DNA of 64,000 bases, taken from positions 310,001-374,000 of the forward strand of contig NZ_RQIH01000003.1 of the NCBI RefSeq assembly GCF_003939025.1, in the 5' to 3' direction. This document shows positions 8,784 through 17,106 of the stretch, one piece after another; positions within the stretch are counted from its first letter, which is position 1, and every line of letters begins with the position of its first letter. Both the position numbers and the translations under genes were made by a program. Source of the stretch: Rhizobium sophoriradicis (GTDB lineage Bacteria; Pseudomonadota; Alphaproteobacteria; Rhizobiales; Rhizobiaceae). The notes beneath the pieces are model-generated. The model was not told where the DNA came from. It did not search any database and saw nothing but the letters and a program-made list of their open reading frames with translations.

Positions 8784-9308
8784 CTACGCGCAGCAGCCGC
8801 CCTCCGCCGCTGACGGACCGCAGCAAGCTGCAGCCTTTCTGGTCTCCTCGGCGAGCCAGCGGTCGCGCGGCTTGCAGCTTGCCGGCCGCGGCGAAAGATC
8901 GACATGCACGGCCCCGCCACGCAAAATCGGCATTGCCGCGCAATAAAGCTGCATCGGCCGCACGCCGTCGCTGACTTCGAAGGTAAGTTTGGCCGAACCG
9001 TCGAGCTGCACATGCTCCGTCACCTTGCGAATGATCGCAAGGAATTTGCCGGCCGGCATATGCGTGCGCTCACCCTCGGCGATGTCCCAGAGCTGGATGA
9101 AGATCTCAGTCCAGCCCTCGGGATTGGCACCGCAATCAAGCGCCGAGAATTGGCCCGCCTTGACCTCGGTGATATGATAGCCCGGCTTCACCCGCCGGCC
9201 ATCGTAATGGAAAACCAGCGTCGCGTCCTTGTCGCCGGAGAGCGCATCAAGCAACAGGCCGAGACTGATCTCCTCCGCCTGGATTTTATTGTTGTCGATG
9301 GCGTTCAT
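8784..9308 (-). CDS. DUF6428 family protein, arsenic-cluster associated
   Basis: 174 residues from ATG 9308, which has an AAGGA site. It is divergent from arsR with a 42-base gap, so the two share a control region. The protein matches the DUF6428 family common beside arsR in proteobacteria (LVFHYDGRRVKPGYHITEVK; WTEIFIQLWD). The C-terminus carries two vicinal Cys pairs (AACCGPS...GGCCA), as expected for a thiol-based metalloid-binding tail. Function is not established; the context suggests a role in arsenic or antimony handling. The frame continues upstream across arsR and is not coding there. Confidence 0.75.
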   Translation of the reverse strand: MNAIDNNKIQAEEISLGLLLDALSGDKDATLVFHYDGRRVKPGYHITEVKAGQFSALDCGANPEGWTEIFIQLWDIAEGERTHMPAGKFLAIIRKVTEHVQLDGSAKLTFEVSDGVRPMQLYCAAMPILRGGAVHVDLSPRPASCKPRDRWLAEETRKAAACCGPSAAEGGCCA

Positions 9309-9331
9309 CTGCGCTAATCCTTGTTTCAACG

Positions 9332-9349
9332 ATTCAAGGATTATTGAAA
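9332..9349. promoter_or_regulatory. probable ArsR operator
   Basis: ATTCAA (9332-9337), six bases, TTGAAA (9344-9349): the ATTCAA-N6-TTGAAT pattern known for ArsR/SmtB sites. It ends one base before the arsR ATG and overlaps its ribosome site. A second inverted repeat, AATCCTTG (9316-9323) and CAAGGATT (9335-9342), covers the ribosome sites of both divergent genes. This implies joint autorepression. Confidence 0.7.
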
Positions 9350-9350
9350 T

Positions 9351-9707
9351 ATGGATCAACGTCAAGCCCTCGCCGCGTTCGGAGCGCTTTCGCAGGAAAC
9401 CCGCCTCCACATCATTCGCATGCTTGTCGTCTCGGGTCCTGACGGAATGGCGGCGGGCTCCATCGCCGAAAAGGCGGAGGTTTCGCCGTCCAACGTCTCC
9501 TTCCACTTGAAGGAGCTAGAACGAGCCGGGCTGATCGCCCAGCAGCGTGAATCGCGCTCAATCATCTACACCGCCAATTATGAGGCGCTTGGCGGCCTGA
9601 TCCGTTTTCTGATGGAGGATTGCTGCGGAGGGAACGCCGAGATCTGCGCGCCCGCCGCCGCCGTCGCCGCATGCTGTACACCTGCAACCAAGGAGGAACT
9701 GCAATGA
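9351..9707 (+). CDS. arsR: ArsR family metalloregulatory repressor
   Basis: 118 residues. A winged helix-turn-helix of the ArsR family: LSQETRLHIIRML at the start, the recognition region KAEVSPSNVSFHLKELE, then a beta wing (QQRESRSIIYTA). It lacks the classical ELCVCDL motif in helix alpha-3, but the C-terminus is Cys-rich (DCCGG, EIC, ACCTP), which probably forms the As(III) site as in other C-terminal-sensor ArsR types. It is the first gene of the ars operon; its stop overlaps the next start in an ATGA. It should repress both directions through the operator at 9332-9349. Confidence 0.92.
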   Translation: MDQRQALAAFGALSQETRLHIIRMLVVSGPDGMAAGSIAEKAEVSPSNVSFHLKELERAGLIAQQRESRSIIYTANYEALGGLIRFLMEDCCGGNAEICAPAAAVAACCTPATKEELQ

Positions 9708-10234
9708 CCACAGATCGCGTTTACAATGTGCTCTTTCTTTGCACTGCCAATTCTTCGCGCTCGATCCTGGCCGAGTCGATCCTCGAGACCGAAGGCAAGG
9801 GCCGGTTCAAGGCCTACTCCGCCGGCAGCCAGCCGAGAGGCGAAGTCAACCCGTTGGCGCTGAAGGAGCTGCAGGCGTTGGGTTATCCCGCAACCGGCTT
9901 TCGCTCGAAGAGCTGGGACGAATTCGCTAAGCCCGATGCACCTCAGATGGATTTCATCTTCACCGTCTGCGACACCGCCCACGGCGAAGCCTGCCCCGTC
10001 TGGATCGGCCACCCGATGACCGCTCACTGGGGCGTCGAGGATCCAGCCGCCGTCGAGGGCAGCGAGGTCGAGAAGGGCCGAGCCTTCGCCCAGGCCGCCC
10101 GTTTCCTGAAAAACAGGATCATGGCCTTCCTCAGCCTGCCCTTGGCCTCGATCGACAAGCTGGCGCTGGAAGCGCACCTGCGCCAGATCGGCGCGATGGA
10201 AGGCACGACGGCAAAACCGACAGGAGCCGGCTGA
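9704..10234 (+). CDS. arsC: arsenate reductase, low-molecular-weight phosphatase type
   Basis: 176 residues. The phosphatase P-loop CTANSSR (C-x5-R) lies near residue 14, and the LMW-PTP-like fold continues with SAGSQPRGEVNP. A second conserved Cys occurs in FTVCDTA and another in EACPVWIG, which would serve the disulfide relay. It reduces As(V) to As(III), normally with thioredoxin. The ATG overlaps the arsR stop and has AAGGAGGA 11 bases upstream. The operon also carries an unrelated glutaredoxin-type reductase (10932-11354), so arsenate reduction is encoded twice. Confidence 0.9.
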   Translation: MTTDRVYNVLFLCTANSSRSILAESILETEGKGRFKAYSAGSQPRGEVNPLALKELQALGYPATGFRSKSWDEFAKPDAPQMDFIFTVCDTAHGEACPVWIGHPMTAHWGVEDPAAVEGSEVEKGRAFAQAARFLKNRIMAFLSLPLASIDKLALEAHLRQIGAMEGTTAKPTGAG

Positions 10235-10935
10235 TGGCGCCATATGATCTATCGCGGCGACTGGTCGCTGAGGCGCTCGGCACCGCCATGCTGGTCGCAA
10301 CAGTGGTCGGCTCCGGCATCATGGCGACATCGCTGACTACGGATGTCGGCCTCGCTCTGCTTGGCAATACGCTGGCGACCGGCGCGATCCTGGTGGTGCT
10401 GATCACCGTGCTGGGGCCGATTTCCGGCGCCCATTTCAACCCGGCCGTCTCGTTGATCTTCACCATATCGGGCTCGCTGCCGAAACGCGACCTTGGCGGC
10501 TACGTGCTGGCGCAGTTTGCCGGCGGCGTCGCCGGCACGATCTGCGCCCATCTGATGTTCAACCTGCCGCTGTTGGAACTGTCAAGCAAGGTCCGCACCG
10601 GCGGCGCGCAATGGTTTTCCGAGGGGATTGCGACCTTCGGCCTCGTCGCGGTCATTCTCGCCGGCATCCGCTTCGAGCAGAAAGCCGTTCCATGGCTGGT
10701 GGGACTCTACATCACCGCCGCCTACTGGTTCACCGCCTCGACCTCGTTTGCCAATCCGGCCGTGGCCTTCGCCCGCTCCCTGACCGACACTTTCTCCGGC
10801 ATCCGCCCGGTCGACCTGCCGGGCTTCTGGCTTACCGAAGTATCAGGTGCGGTCGCAGCCTTCTTTCTGTTCACCTGGCTGCTGCAGCCAGCCGCGTCAT
10901 CGTCATCAACCCTATCCTCCGAGGCGAAACTATGA
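10234..10935 (+). CDS. aqpS: aquaglyceroporin (MIP family), probable arsenite channel
   Basis: 233 residues with six hydrophobic segments and the two half-helix motifs HFNPAVS and FANPAVAFAR that define aquaporins. The start overlaps the stop of arsC by one base. In Sinorhizobium meliloti an aquaglyceroporin named AqpS in the ars operon lets arsenite made by ArsC leave the cell down its gradient; the same role is inferred here. No arsB or acr3 pump is present in this cluster, which fits that model. Confidence 0.88.
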   Translation: MAPYDLSRRLVAEALGTAMLVATVVGSGIMATSLTTDVGLALLGNTLATGAILVVLITVLGPISGAHFNPAVSLIFTISGSLPKRDLGGYVLAQFAGGVAGTICAHLMFNLPLLELSSKVRTGGAQWFSEGIATFGLVAVILAGIRFEQKAVPWLVGLYITAAYWFTASTSFANPAVAFARSLTDTFSGIRPVDLPGFWLTEVSGAVAAFFLFTWLLQPAASSSSTLSSEAKL

Positions 10936-11354
10936 ACGTCACCATCTACCACAATCCCGCCTGCGGCACGTCGCGCAACACGCTGGCGATGATCCGCAAC
11001 GCCGGAATCGAGCCTGATATCATCGAATACGTCAACACCCCGCCATCGCGTGCGGAGCTGGTCAAGATGATCGCCGATGCCGGCCTGACCGTGCGCCAGG
11101 CCTTGCGCGAGAAGGACACGTCCTACGCCGAACTCGGCCTCGACAATCCCGATCTGACCGACGATCAGCTGCTCGACGCCATGCTCGCCCAGCCGATCCT
11201 GATCAACCGGCCCTTCGTCGTCACCCCGCTCGGCACGCGCCTGTCGCGCCCCTCCGAGCTGGTCCTGGAAATCCTGCCGGAGACGCACAAGGGCGCCTTC
11301 ACCAAGGAAGACGGCGAGAAGGTGCTCGATGCCGAAGGCAAGCGCATTGTCTGA
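10932..11354 (+). CDS. arsC: arsenate reductase, glutaredoxin-dependent type
   Basis: 140 residues. The N-terminus has the catalytic Cys in [12 protein letters not shown], and the arginines typical of the E. coli plasmid ArsC type appear in [19 protein letters not shown]. It reduces arsenate with glutathione and glutaredoxin. The start overlaps the aquaporin stop (ATGA), and its own 3' end overlaps arsH by 26 bases. It is unrelated in fold to the reductase at 9704-10234. Confidence 0.93.
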   Translation: MNVTIYHNPACGTSRNTLAMIRNAGIEPDIIEYVNTPPSRAELVKMIADAGLTVRQALREKDTSYAELGLDNPDLTDDQLLDAMLAQPILINRPFVVTPLGTRLSRPSELVLEILPETHKGAFTKEDGEKVLDAEGKRIV

Positions 11355-12054
11355 CCTTCCAGCGACTTCACCGGCCCATCTTCACCAGCCGGATCTGGAG
11401 GCCCTGCGGCCGCCCTTCTCGACGCACAAGCCGCGCATCCTCATCCTCTACGGCTCGCTGAGGGCCGTATCCTACAGCCGCCTCCTGGCGCATGAGGCAT
11501 CACGGCTGCTCGAGCACTTCGGCTGCGAGGTGCGGATCTTTGATCCGGAGGGTCTTCCCCTTCCCGACGGAGCTCCGGTCGCCCATCCGAAGGTGCAGGA
11601 GTTGCGCGAGCTCTCTGCCTGGTCGGAAGGCCAGGTCTGGGTCAGCCCCGAGCGACACGGCGCAATGAGCGGGATAATGAAAGCGCAGATCGACTGGATA
11701 CCGCTGTCGGTGGGTTCGGTCCGGCCGACGCAAGGCAAGACGCTCGCCGTCATGCAGGTATCGGGCGGATCGCAGTCGTTCAATGCCGTGAACCAGATGC
11801 GCATCCTCGGCCGGTGGATGCGGATGATCACCATTCCGAACCAGTCATCGGTGGCAAAGGCTTTCCAGGAGTTCGACAGCGACGGGCGCATGAAGCCCTC
11901 ATCCTATTACGACCGCGTCGTTGACGTCTGCGAGGAACTGGTGAAGTTCACATGGCTGACGCGCGACGCCTCGGCCTATCTCACCGACCGCTACAGCGAG
12001 CGCAGGGAAGAAGCCGACAAGCTTGAACGACGTGTGGGTCTCAAATCCATATGA
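11329..12054 (+). CDS. arsH: ArsH, NADPH-dependent FMN reductase of organoarsenicals
   Basis: 241 residues. It has the flavodoxin-like signature of Ars[15 protein letters not shown] for FMN phosphate binding, [18 protein letters not shown], and [15 protein letters not shown]. ArsH proteins oxidise trivalent organoarsenicals such as methylarsenite and reduce quinones or chromate in vitro. Translation starts inside the end of arsC, and its stop overlaps the next start (ATGA), so expression is coupled. Confidence 0.93.
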   Translation: MPKASALSDLPATSPAHLHQPDLEALRPPFSTHKPRILILYGSLRAVSYSRLLAHEASRLLEHFGCEVRIFDPEGLPLPDGAPVAHPKVQELRELSAWSEGQVWVSPERHGAMSGIMKAQIDWIPLSVGSVRPTQGKTLAVMQVSGGSQSFNAVNQMRILGRWMRMITIPNQSSVAKAFQEFDSDGRMKPSSYYDRVVDVCEELVKFTWLTRDASAYLTDRYSERREEADKLERRVGLKSI

Positions 12055-13286
12055 CCCCCGCCGCTTCCGAACGGCCGCCGGTTGCCGCCATCCTCGCGCT
12101 CGGTCTGACGCAGGTCATTGGCTACGGCACCCTCTACTACAGCTTCAGCATCCTGGCGCCCGAAATGGCGCGCGGGCTCGATTGGTCGGCGGAATGGATC
12201 TTCGGCGCGCTGTCGGCGGCGCTGCTGATCGGCGGCCTGGCGGCACCCGCCATGGGCAAGTGGATCGATCGCTTCGGCGCCGGCCGGATCATGACCTTTG
12301 GCTCGGCGATTGCGGCAATCGCCCTTGCCGGCTGCGCTTTTGCTCCCGGCAAGGTCGCCTTCGTCATCGCCCTGATCGCCGTCGAGACGGCGTCGAATCT
12401 CGTGCAATATGGCGCAGCCTTTGCCCTGCTGGTTCAGATAAGGCCGCAGGTGGCCCAGCGCAGCATCACCTATCTCACGCTGATCGGCGGTTTCGCCTCG
12501 ACCATCTTCTGGCCGATCACCACGGCGTTGCATGCCCACTTCTCCTGGCAGAGCGTCTATCTCATCTTCGCCGCGATCAATCTGCTCATCTGCCTTCCCA
12601 TTCATGCCTGGCTGGCGCGCAGTGCGGGCCATGGCAGCACGGGCGAGAAGAGCGCTGCGACGAGGCCTATTGAACCCAGCCTTCCCGCCGCCGCGCGCGC
12701 GCCGGCCTTCATCCTGATGGTCACCGGCTTTGCGCTGGAAAGCTTCGTCAACGCGGCACTTCTGGTCCATATGGTGCCCGTGATGTCGGCGCTCGGACTC
12801 GGCGCCATGGCCGTCATGGCCGGTACGCTTTTCGGACCCTCGCAGGTGCTGAGCCGGTTCATCAACATGGTCTTCGGCGGCGGCCTGCCGCAGCTCATGC
12901 TCGCCCTCATTTCCGCCGTGCTCCTGCCGGCGGCCCTTGTCATTCTCCTCCTCACGGCGCCATCGGTTCCCGGCGCAGTGGCCTTTGCCGTGGTCTTCGG
13001 CCTCGGCTCCGGCCTGAGCAGCATCGTGCAGGGAACGCTGCCCTTGGCGCTCTTCGGCAGCGAAGGCTATGGCCAGCGGCAGGGAAAAGTGATGTCGGCC
13101 CGCCTCGCCGTCTCCTCGGCGGCGCCTTTCGCGCTGGCCTTCCTGATGGGCAATATAGGCGTATCCTGGTCGCTGTCGATCACTGCCGCGCTCGGCGCCG
13201 CGGCCGTGGCGGCATTCCTCGCCATCCGGCCGCTGATGCGGATGTCCGCACCGGCGCAAACGGCACTGGCGCGCGGACGGCCGTAG
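12051..13286 (+). CDS. MFS transporter of the ars operon (ArsK-like)
   Basis: 411 residues, about 12 membrane helices, with an MFS loop [14 protein letters not shown] between helices 2 and 3. It is translationally coupled to arsH. Its position at the end of an ars operon suggests efflux of an arsenic species; the ArsK group of MFS arsenite/antimonite exporters found in Rhizobiales is the best candidate, while ArsJ is unlikely because no gapdh gene is paired with it. The substrate assignment is inferred from context only. Confidence 0.75.
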   Translation: MTPAASERPPVAAILALGLTQVIGYGTLYYSFSILAPEMARGLDWSAEWIFGALSAALLIGGLAAPAMGKWIDRFGAGRIMTFGSAIAAIALAGCAFAPGKVAFVIALIAVETASNLVQYGAAFALLVQIRPQVAQRSITYLTLIGGFASTIFWPITTALHAHFSWQSVYLIFAAINLLICLPIHAWLARSAGHGSTGEKSAATRPIEPSLPAAARAPAFILMVTGFALESFVNAALLVHMVPVMSALGLGAMAVMAGTLFGPSQVLSRFINMVFGGGLPQLMLALISAVLLPAALVILLLTAPSVPGAVAFAVVFGLGSGLSSIVQGTLPLALFGSEGYGQRQGKVMSARLAVSSAAPFALAFLMGNIGVSWSLSITAALGAAAVAAFLAIRPLMRMSAPAQTALARGRP

Positions 13287-13304
13287 CCCCACGGGGCCGC
13301 AGCC

Positions 13305-13571
13305 TTATTTAACGACGGCGGAGCCCTTGATGATGTCGATCGTCTCGCCGCCATCGAGGCCGATGCGGTCACCGTCGGGCGTCGTCATGAAGCAGCCAGA
13401 AGTGCAGAGATTTTCCGAAGCCCCGGCATCGACGACGACCTCGACGCGCTGGCCGCCCTCGGTGATGACAAGCACCACGGCTGCAGGATCGGTGTTGGTG
13501 ACGGATGCCGCATGGGCCGCCGGCGCGGCAAGCAGCGGGATAAGCAGAACGGCGGCAAATCTTGCCATCAT
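13305..13571 (-). CDS. small exported protein of unknown function
   Basis: 88 residues with a clear signal peptide (MMARFAAVLLIPLLAAPAAHA, cleavage near residue 21). The mature part is about 65 residues, beta-rich, with two Cys in NLCTSGCFMTTPDG that could form a disulfide. It faces the ars MFS gene convergently with an 18-base gap. Similar short periplasmic proteins occur in rhizobia without assigned function. Confidence 0.65.
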   Translation of the reverse strand: MMARFAAVLLIPLLAAPAAHAASVTNTDPAAVVLVITEGGQRVEVVVDAGASENLCTSGCFMTTPDGDRIGLDGGETIDIIKGSAVVK

Positions 13572-13683
13572 GTGCGGCGGCGCGGGTGCGCCCTCCCCTC
13601 GAACGATCGGTGCTGCCCTCGGCAGCGATCCCGATGCGAGGGATCATGCACATCGACCTGTGAATGATGGCTGAATGAGCCGT

Positions 13684-16209
13684 TCAGCTCTTCAGACTGG
13701 CCTCGGCGGTGCGGCCGCGCAGCTGTCGCACCCGATGTTCATCGTCGCCGGCAGCCCCGTCCGCGGAACTGGGCCTGACGTCCCTGCCCTCGTTCGCGAT
13801 GGCCGCGGGCGCCTCGCGGTGGATGGTCAGATCGCTCTGCGGCAACGGGATCTCGATGCCCTCGGCCTTGAAGCGCTGGAGGATCTCGATCCTCAGATTG
13901 TTGCGCACCGTCATGCTGTCGCCCATGTCAGCGAGGAAGAAGCGCAGCTCGAAATCCAGCGAATAGGGGCCGAAGCGCAGGAATTCGACATGCGGTTCCG
14001 GATTGCGCATGACGAGCGGAACCTTGGCCGTCAGTTCCAGCAAGATGTCCATCACCTTCTGCGGATCGGCGTCGTAGCTGACCGAAACTGGAATTTCCGA
14101 GCGGCCGATCTTATTGCGGTGCGTCCAGTTGCCGACCAGGCCGTTGATCAGCTCGGAATTCGGCACGATGATCGACTGCTTGCGGAAGGTTTCGATCTCG
14201 GTAGCGCGCACCGAGATGCGCTTGACGATGCCTTCGGCCGTGCCGGAAACCACATGATCGCCGACCTTGAACGGCCGCTCCACCAGCAGGATCAGGCCGG
14301 AGACGAAGTTGGAGACGATGTTCTGCAAGCCGAAACCGATGCCGACCGAGAGCGCCGAGGCAACGAGCGCAAAGCTCGACAGATCGATGCCGGCGGCCGA
14401 AACGCCGATGATCGCCGCAATGCCTACGCCGAGATAGCCGATGCCCGTCTTGACCGAATTGCGCACGCCGAGATCGACATGGCTTCGCGCCATGACATTG
14501 CCGTCGAGCCAGCGCTGCAACCAGCGCGTCAACAGGTAGACGCCGGCAAACAGCAGAATGCCGGTACAGATGCCGAGCAGCGAGATGCTGATGCCGCCAA
14601 GCTTGACCTCGGTAAACAGCCGGTAGGCGATCAGCTGCAGGTCCTGCACATGGAATCCCCAGAGCAGCAGGATCAGCGGGATGCCGACGAGCAGCGCCAC
14701 CGCATAGATCGCAAGGCCGACGAGCAAGCCGACCTGGTCGATCGCCACCGGCCCGAGATTGAAGCGGCGCGTCAGGAAGCGCGCGAAGAAGGTATCGCCG
14801 AAGCTCTCCTGCCGCGAGATCGCCTTGCCTGAGAGCAGGCCGACATACATGGTGGCGACCACTGCGCCCGTGATGATGAGCTGCGTCGCGACGAAGCGTG
14901 CCAGCCCGACATAGCCTGAGAGCGCCGTGACGATGAGGCCGGCGCCGACGACGCGCAGGATGATCGCCATGCCGCGCGGCCAATGCCGGCCCGGCGCATC
15001 CGGATCGCCGCTTCTTGCCAGTATCGGCTTGCCGAAGGAGGCAGCGATCAGGATCACGCCTATGATGAGCGCAGCGATCAGGCTCCTGACCACCGTCAGC
15101 ACCAGTGGCGAACCCATCGCCTCGCTGACGGTGCCGAACAGATAGTCGAGCCCGTTGACGACAGCCATCGCCAGCAGGCAGTAGCCGATCGAGCGGGCGC
15201 CGAGATTGGAAAGCTTCACCAGCCGCCAACGCGGTTCGCGCGGCGCGAAGATGGCGTTGACGAACCGGCCGACGAAATAGACGAGCCCGATCGTGCCGAA
15301 CAGCGCGCCGATGACGGGTGCGATATCGGGCCTGAGCACATTGAAACTATTGAGGAAGAAGAACGAGGTGACGAGCAGTACCGCAAGCGCCAGGGTGCGG
15401 ATCAACGTCGACCAGAAGGCAATCGACAGCCGGCCGATATAGGACGGGTTCTCGACCGCCTCATCGCGGCGCAGATATGCGCCAAACAGCCGGTAGCTGC
15501 CGGAGAGCAGAATGAGCGCCGAGGCGAGCGACAGGAAGATCGCCGCAAACAACGGGAAGCGCTTGAACTTCCAGACGAAGGCGGCCCAGCTCGACAGGGC
15601 CTGCGAGAATTCGCTGACCTCGTGCACGAAAGCGCCGGCGGCATCGTCGAGCACCGAGACGGAGATTTCGGTGCGTCTGAAAAGCGTATCGGCAAAAAGC
15701 CGTCGTCGCATCTCGATAATTTCGTTGACAAGCTTCGTCACCGCGATCGACAGGTTTTCGGCGTCGCCTGTCACCGCATTGATCTGCGCACGCTCGGCGG
15801 CAAGCGCATTGCGTTCCTGAGTAACGATCTCAGCCTCGGGCGGCTGTCCGTCCTTCGGCGCATCGCCGATCTCGCCAAGGCGGTTTTTGATCTGATCGAA
15901 ACGCGGCCTGAGATTGACCGAGATAGTGATGACGGCGCGGCTGAGTTCGTCGGCCTTGGCCGCAATCCCGACCAGGGCATCGTCATTATCGGCGTTCTGC
16001 TTGACGCTGTCCTGAAGCGAACCAAGCTGGACTTTCGCCTTTTCGAGTTCCTTCGCCGCCTGATCGGATGGCGTATCGACAATCGGCGTCTCTGCCGCCG
16101 CCTGCGTCTGCGGCTCCTGCGCCAAGGCTGCAGCACTCTCGAAATGCGCCCCGGCAAACGCCAGCGTCATCAGAAGAATTGTACGAAGCAGGATCGTTCT
16201 CAGCCGCAA
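13684..16209 (-). CDS. large MscS-type mechanosensitive channel (DUF3772 + MscS)
   Basis: 841 residues. A signal peptide (to about residue 30) precedes a periplasmic coiled-coil region of about 150 residues (DUF3772 type). Then come about eleven membrane helices and, near the C-terminus, the MscS pore and beta domain (ASALSVGIGFGLQNIVSNFV, then LLVERPFKVGDHV). The last 40 residues are disordered. It should release solutes on hypo-osmotic shock. The start is a TTG at 16209, chosen because a strong GGAGG site lies 6 bases before it. Confidence 0.9.
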   Translation of the reverse strand: MRLRTILLRTILLMTLAFAGAHFESAAALAQEPQTQAAAETPIVDTPSDQAAKELEKAKVQLGSLQDSVKQNADNDDALVGIAAKADELSRAVITISVNLRPRFDQIKNRLGEIGDAPKDGQPPEAEIVTQERNALAAERAQINAVTGDAENLSIAVTKLVNEIIEMRRRLFADTLFRRTEISVSVLDDAAGAFVHEVSEFSQALSSWAAFVWKFKRFPLFAAIFLSLASALILLSGSYRLFGAYLRRDEAVENPSYIGRLSIAFWSTLIRTLALAVLLVTSFFFLNSFNVLRPDIAPVIGALFGTIGLVYFVGRFVNAIFAPREPRWRLVKLSNLGARSIGYCLLAMAVVNGLDYLFGTVSEAMGSPLVLTVVRSLIAALIIGVILIAASFGKPILARSGDPDAPGRHWPRGMAIILRVVGAGLIVTALSGYVGLARFVATQLIITGAVVATMYVGLLSGKAISRQESFGDTFFARFLTRRFNLGPVAIDQVGLLVGLAIYAVALLVGIPLILLLWGFHVQDLQLIAYRLFTEVKLGGISISLLGICTGILLFAGVYLLTRWLQRWLDGNVMARSHVDLGVRNSVKTGIGYLGVGIAAIIGVSAAGIDLSSFALVASALSVGIGFGLQNIVSNFVSGLILLVERPFKVGDHVVSGTAEGIVKRISVRATEIETFRKQSIIVPNSELINGLVGNWTHRNKIGRSEIPVSVSYDADPQKVMDILLELTAKVPLVMRNPEPHVEFLRFGPYSLDFELRFFLADMGDSMTVRNNLRIEILQRFKAEGIEIPLPQSDLTIHREAPAAIANEGRDVRPSSADGAAGDDEHRVRQLRGRTAEASLKS

Positions 16210-16333
16210 AAGCGCCTCCGGGAAGGTTGTCGTCGGGATAGAATGTCAGCTTTTCATTGCAAACAAAGGCGACAGAAAGGCGGAAGATGCCTAAAGCGCC
16301 TCGCAGCGAAATCGAACCGATGCATGAAAGCAC

Positions 16334-16885
16334 TCAGAAGCCGGCGCCGGGCCGGGAGAGATAGTCGCGCTCCGCAGCCGTCGCCTCCCGTCCGACGATA
16401 GCATTGCGGTGCGGAAATCGGCCATAGGCGGCGATCACGTCGCGATGCCGGATGGCATAATCGAGATATTCCGCGTCGCCAAGCGCCGTGAACAAGGCCA
16501 CCGAACGTTCCTGCTCGTCGAGGTTTTCGGCATGTTCGAACGGCAGGTAGAAGAAGGTGCGACAGGCGACCTCGACCGCCTTGTCGGCACCGGCCGCGAG
16601 CGCGAGCTTGGCTTCCCGCAACGCCAGTCCGTCAGTTGCGAAGGCGAGCGGCGTGCCGCGATAGATGTTGCGGGGGAACTGGTCGAGCACGATGACCGCC
16701 GCCAGCCGGCATATCGGATCGGCCCGCCACTCGTCACTGATGCCTGCGGCCAGCGCCAGATGGGTATCGCGGAAAACATCGCGGATCTCCACGTCGAGTT
16801 CCGGCGGCGGCTGGAACCACAGCTCCCGGCCGCATCGAACGAACCAGAAATCATAGACTTCACGCGGCGTGCGGATCGTCGTCAT
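16334..16885 (-). CDS. DUF924 family protein
   Basis: 183 residues. DUF924 signatures are plain: YDFWF near the start, VIVLDQFPRNIYRGTP, FFYLPFEHAENLDEQERSV and GRFPHRNAIVGRE. The fold is an all-alpha TPR-like bundle; no enzymatic role is established. The ATG at 16885 has an AGGGGAGGA site. It lies between the channel gene and a repeat element and appears monocistronic. Confidence 0.88.
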   Translation of the reverse strand: MTTIRTPREVYDFWFVRCGRELWFQPPPELDVEIRDVFRDTHLALAAGISDEWRADPICRLAAVIVLDQFPRNIYRGTPLAFATDGLALREAKLALAAGADKAVEVACRTFFYLPFEHAENLDEQERSVALFTALGDAEYLDYAIRHRDVIAAYGRFPHRNAIVGREATAAERDYLSRPGAGF

Positions 16886-16955
16886 GTCTGTCCTCCCCTT
16901 GCGTCAGGTTTGATGATGCGATGTCAGTAAGCTATTGCGGAAAAAGGGTAACGCC

Positions 16956-17089
16956 GTGCCGTGAGGCCCCCCTCATCCGCCCTACGGGGCACCTCTCCCC
17001 AAGGGGAGAAGGGGAATCGAGACGGTGCCACGAGTCTCTTCTCCCCTCGGGGAGAAGGTGCGGCAGGCGGATGAGGGGCCTCACGGCAC
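16956..17089. repeat. palindromic rhizobial repeat element
   Basis: Imperfect inverted repeat of about 134 bases. The outer arms (16956-16981 and 17066-17089) read GTGCCGTGAGGCCCC...CTCATCCGCC and its reverse complement. The inner parts carry CTCCCC/GGGGAG hairpins (16994-17014 and 17039-17056). The same CTCATCCGCC and GGGGAGAAGGGG blocks occur inside uvrB at 58527-58616. Confidence 0.85.
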
Positions 17090-17106
17090 GCCCTGCACCA
17101 CACGTC

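Noticed and set aside
11991..13292. Open frame of 433 codons on the minus strand opposite the ars MFS gene
   Set aside because: Low-complexity Arg/Gly/Asp-rich translation. The plus strand encodes a 12-helix transporter coupled to arsH.
14983..16401. Open frame of 472 codons on the plus strand opposite the MscS channel
   Set aside because: Its composition is rich in Arg, Gln and Asp in a shadow pattern, and the minus strand encodes a clear channel protein.
16956..17089. Repeat considered as a CRISPR or attachment site
   Set aside because: No regular spacer-repeat array and no integrase nearby. It is a single palindromic element.
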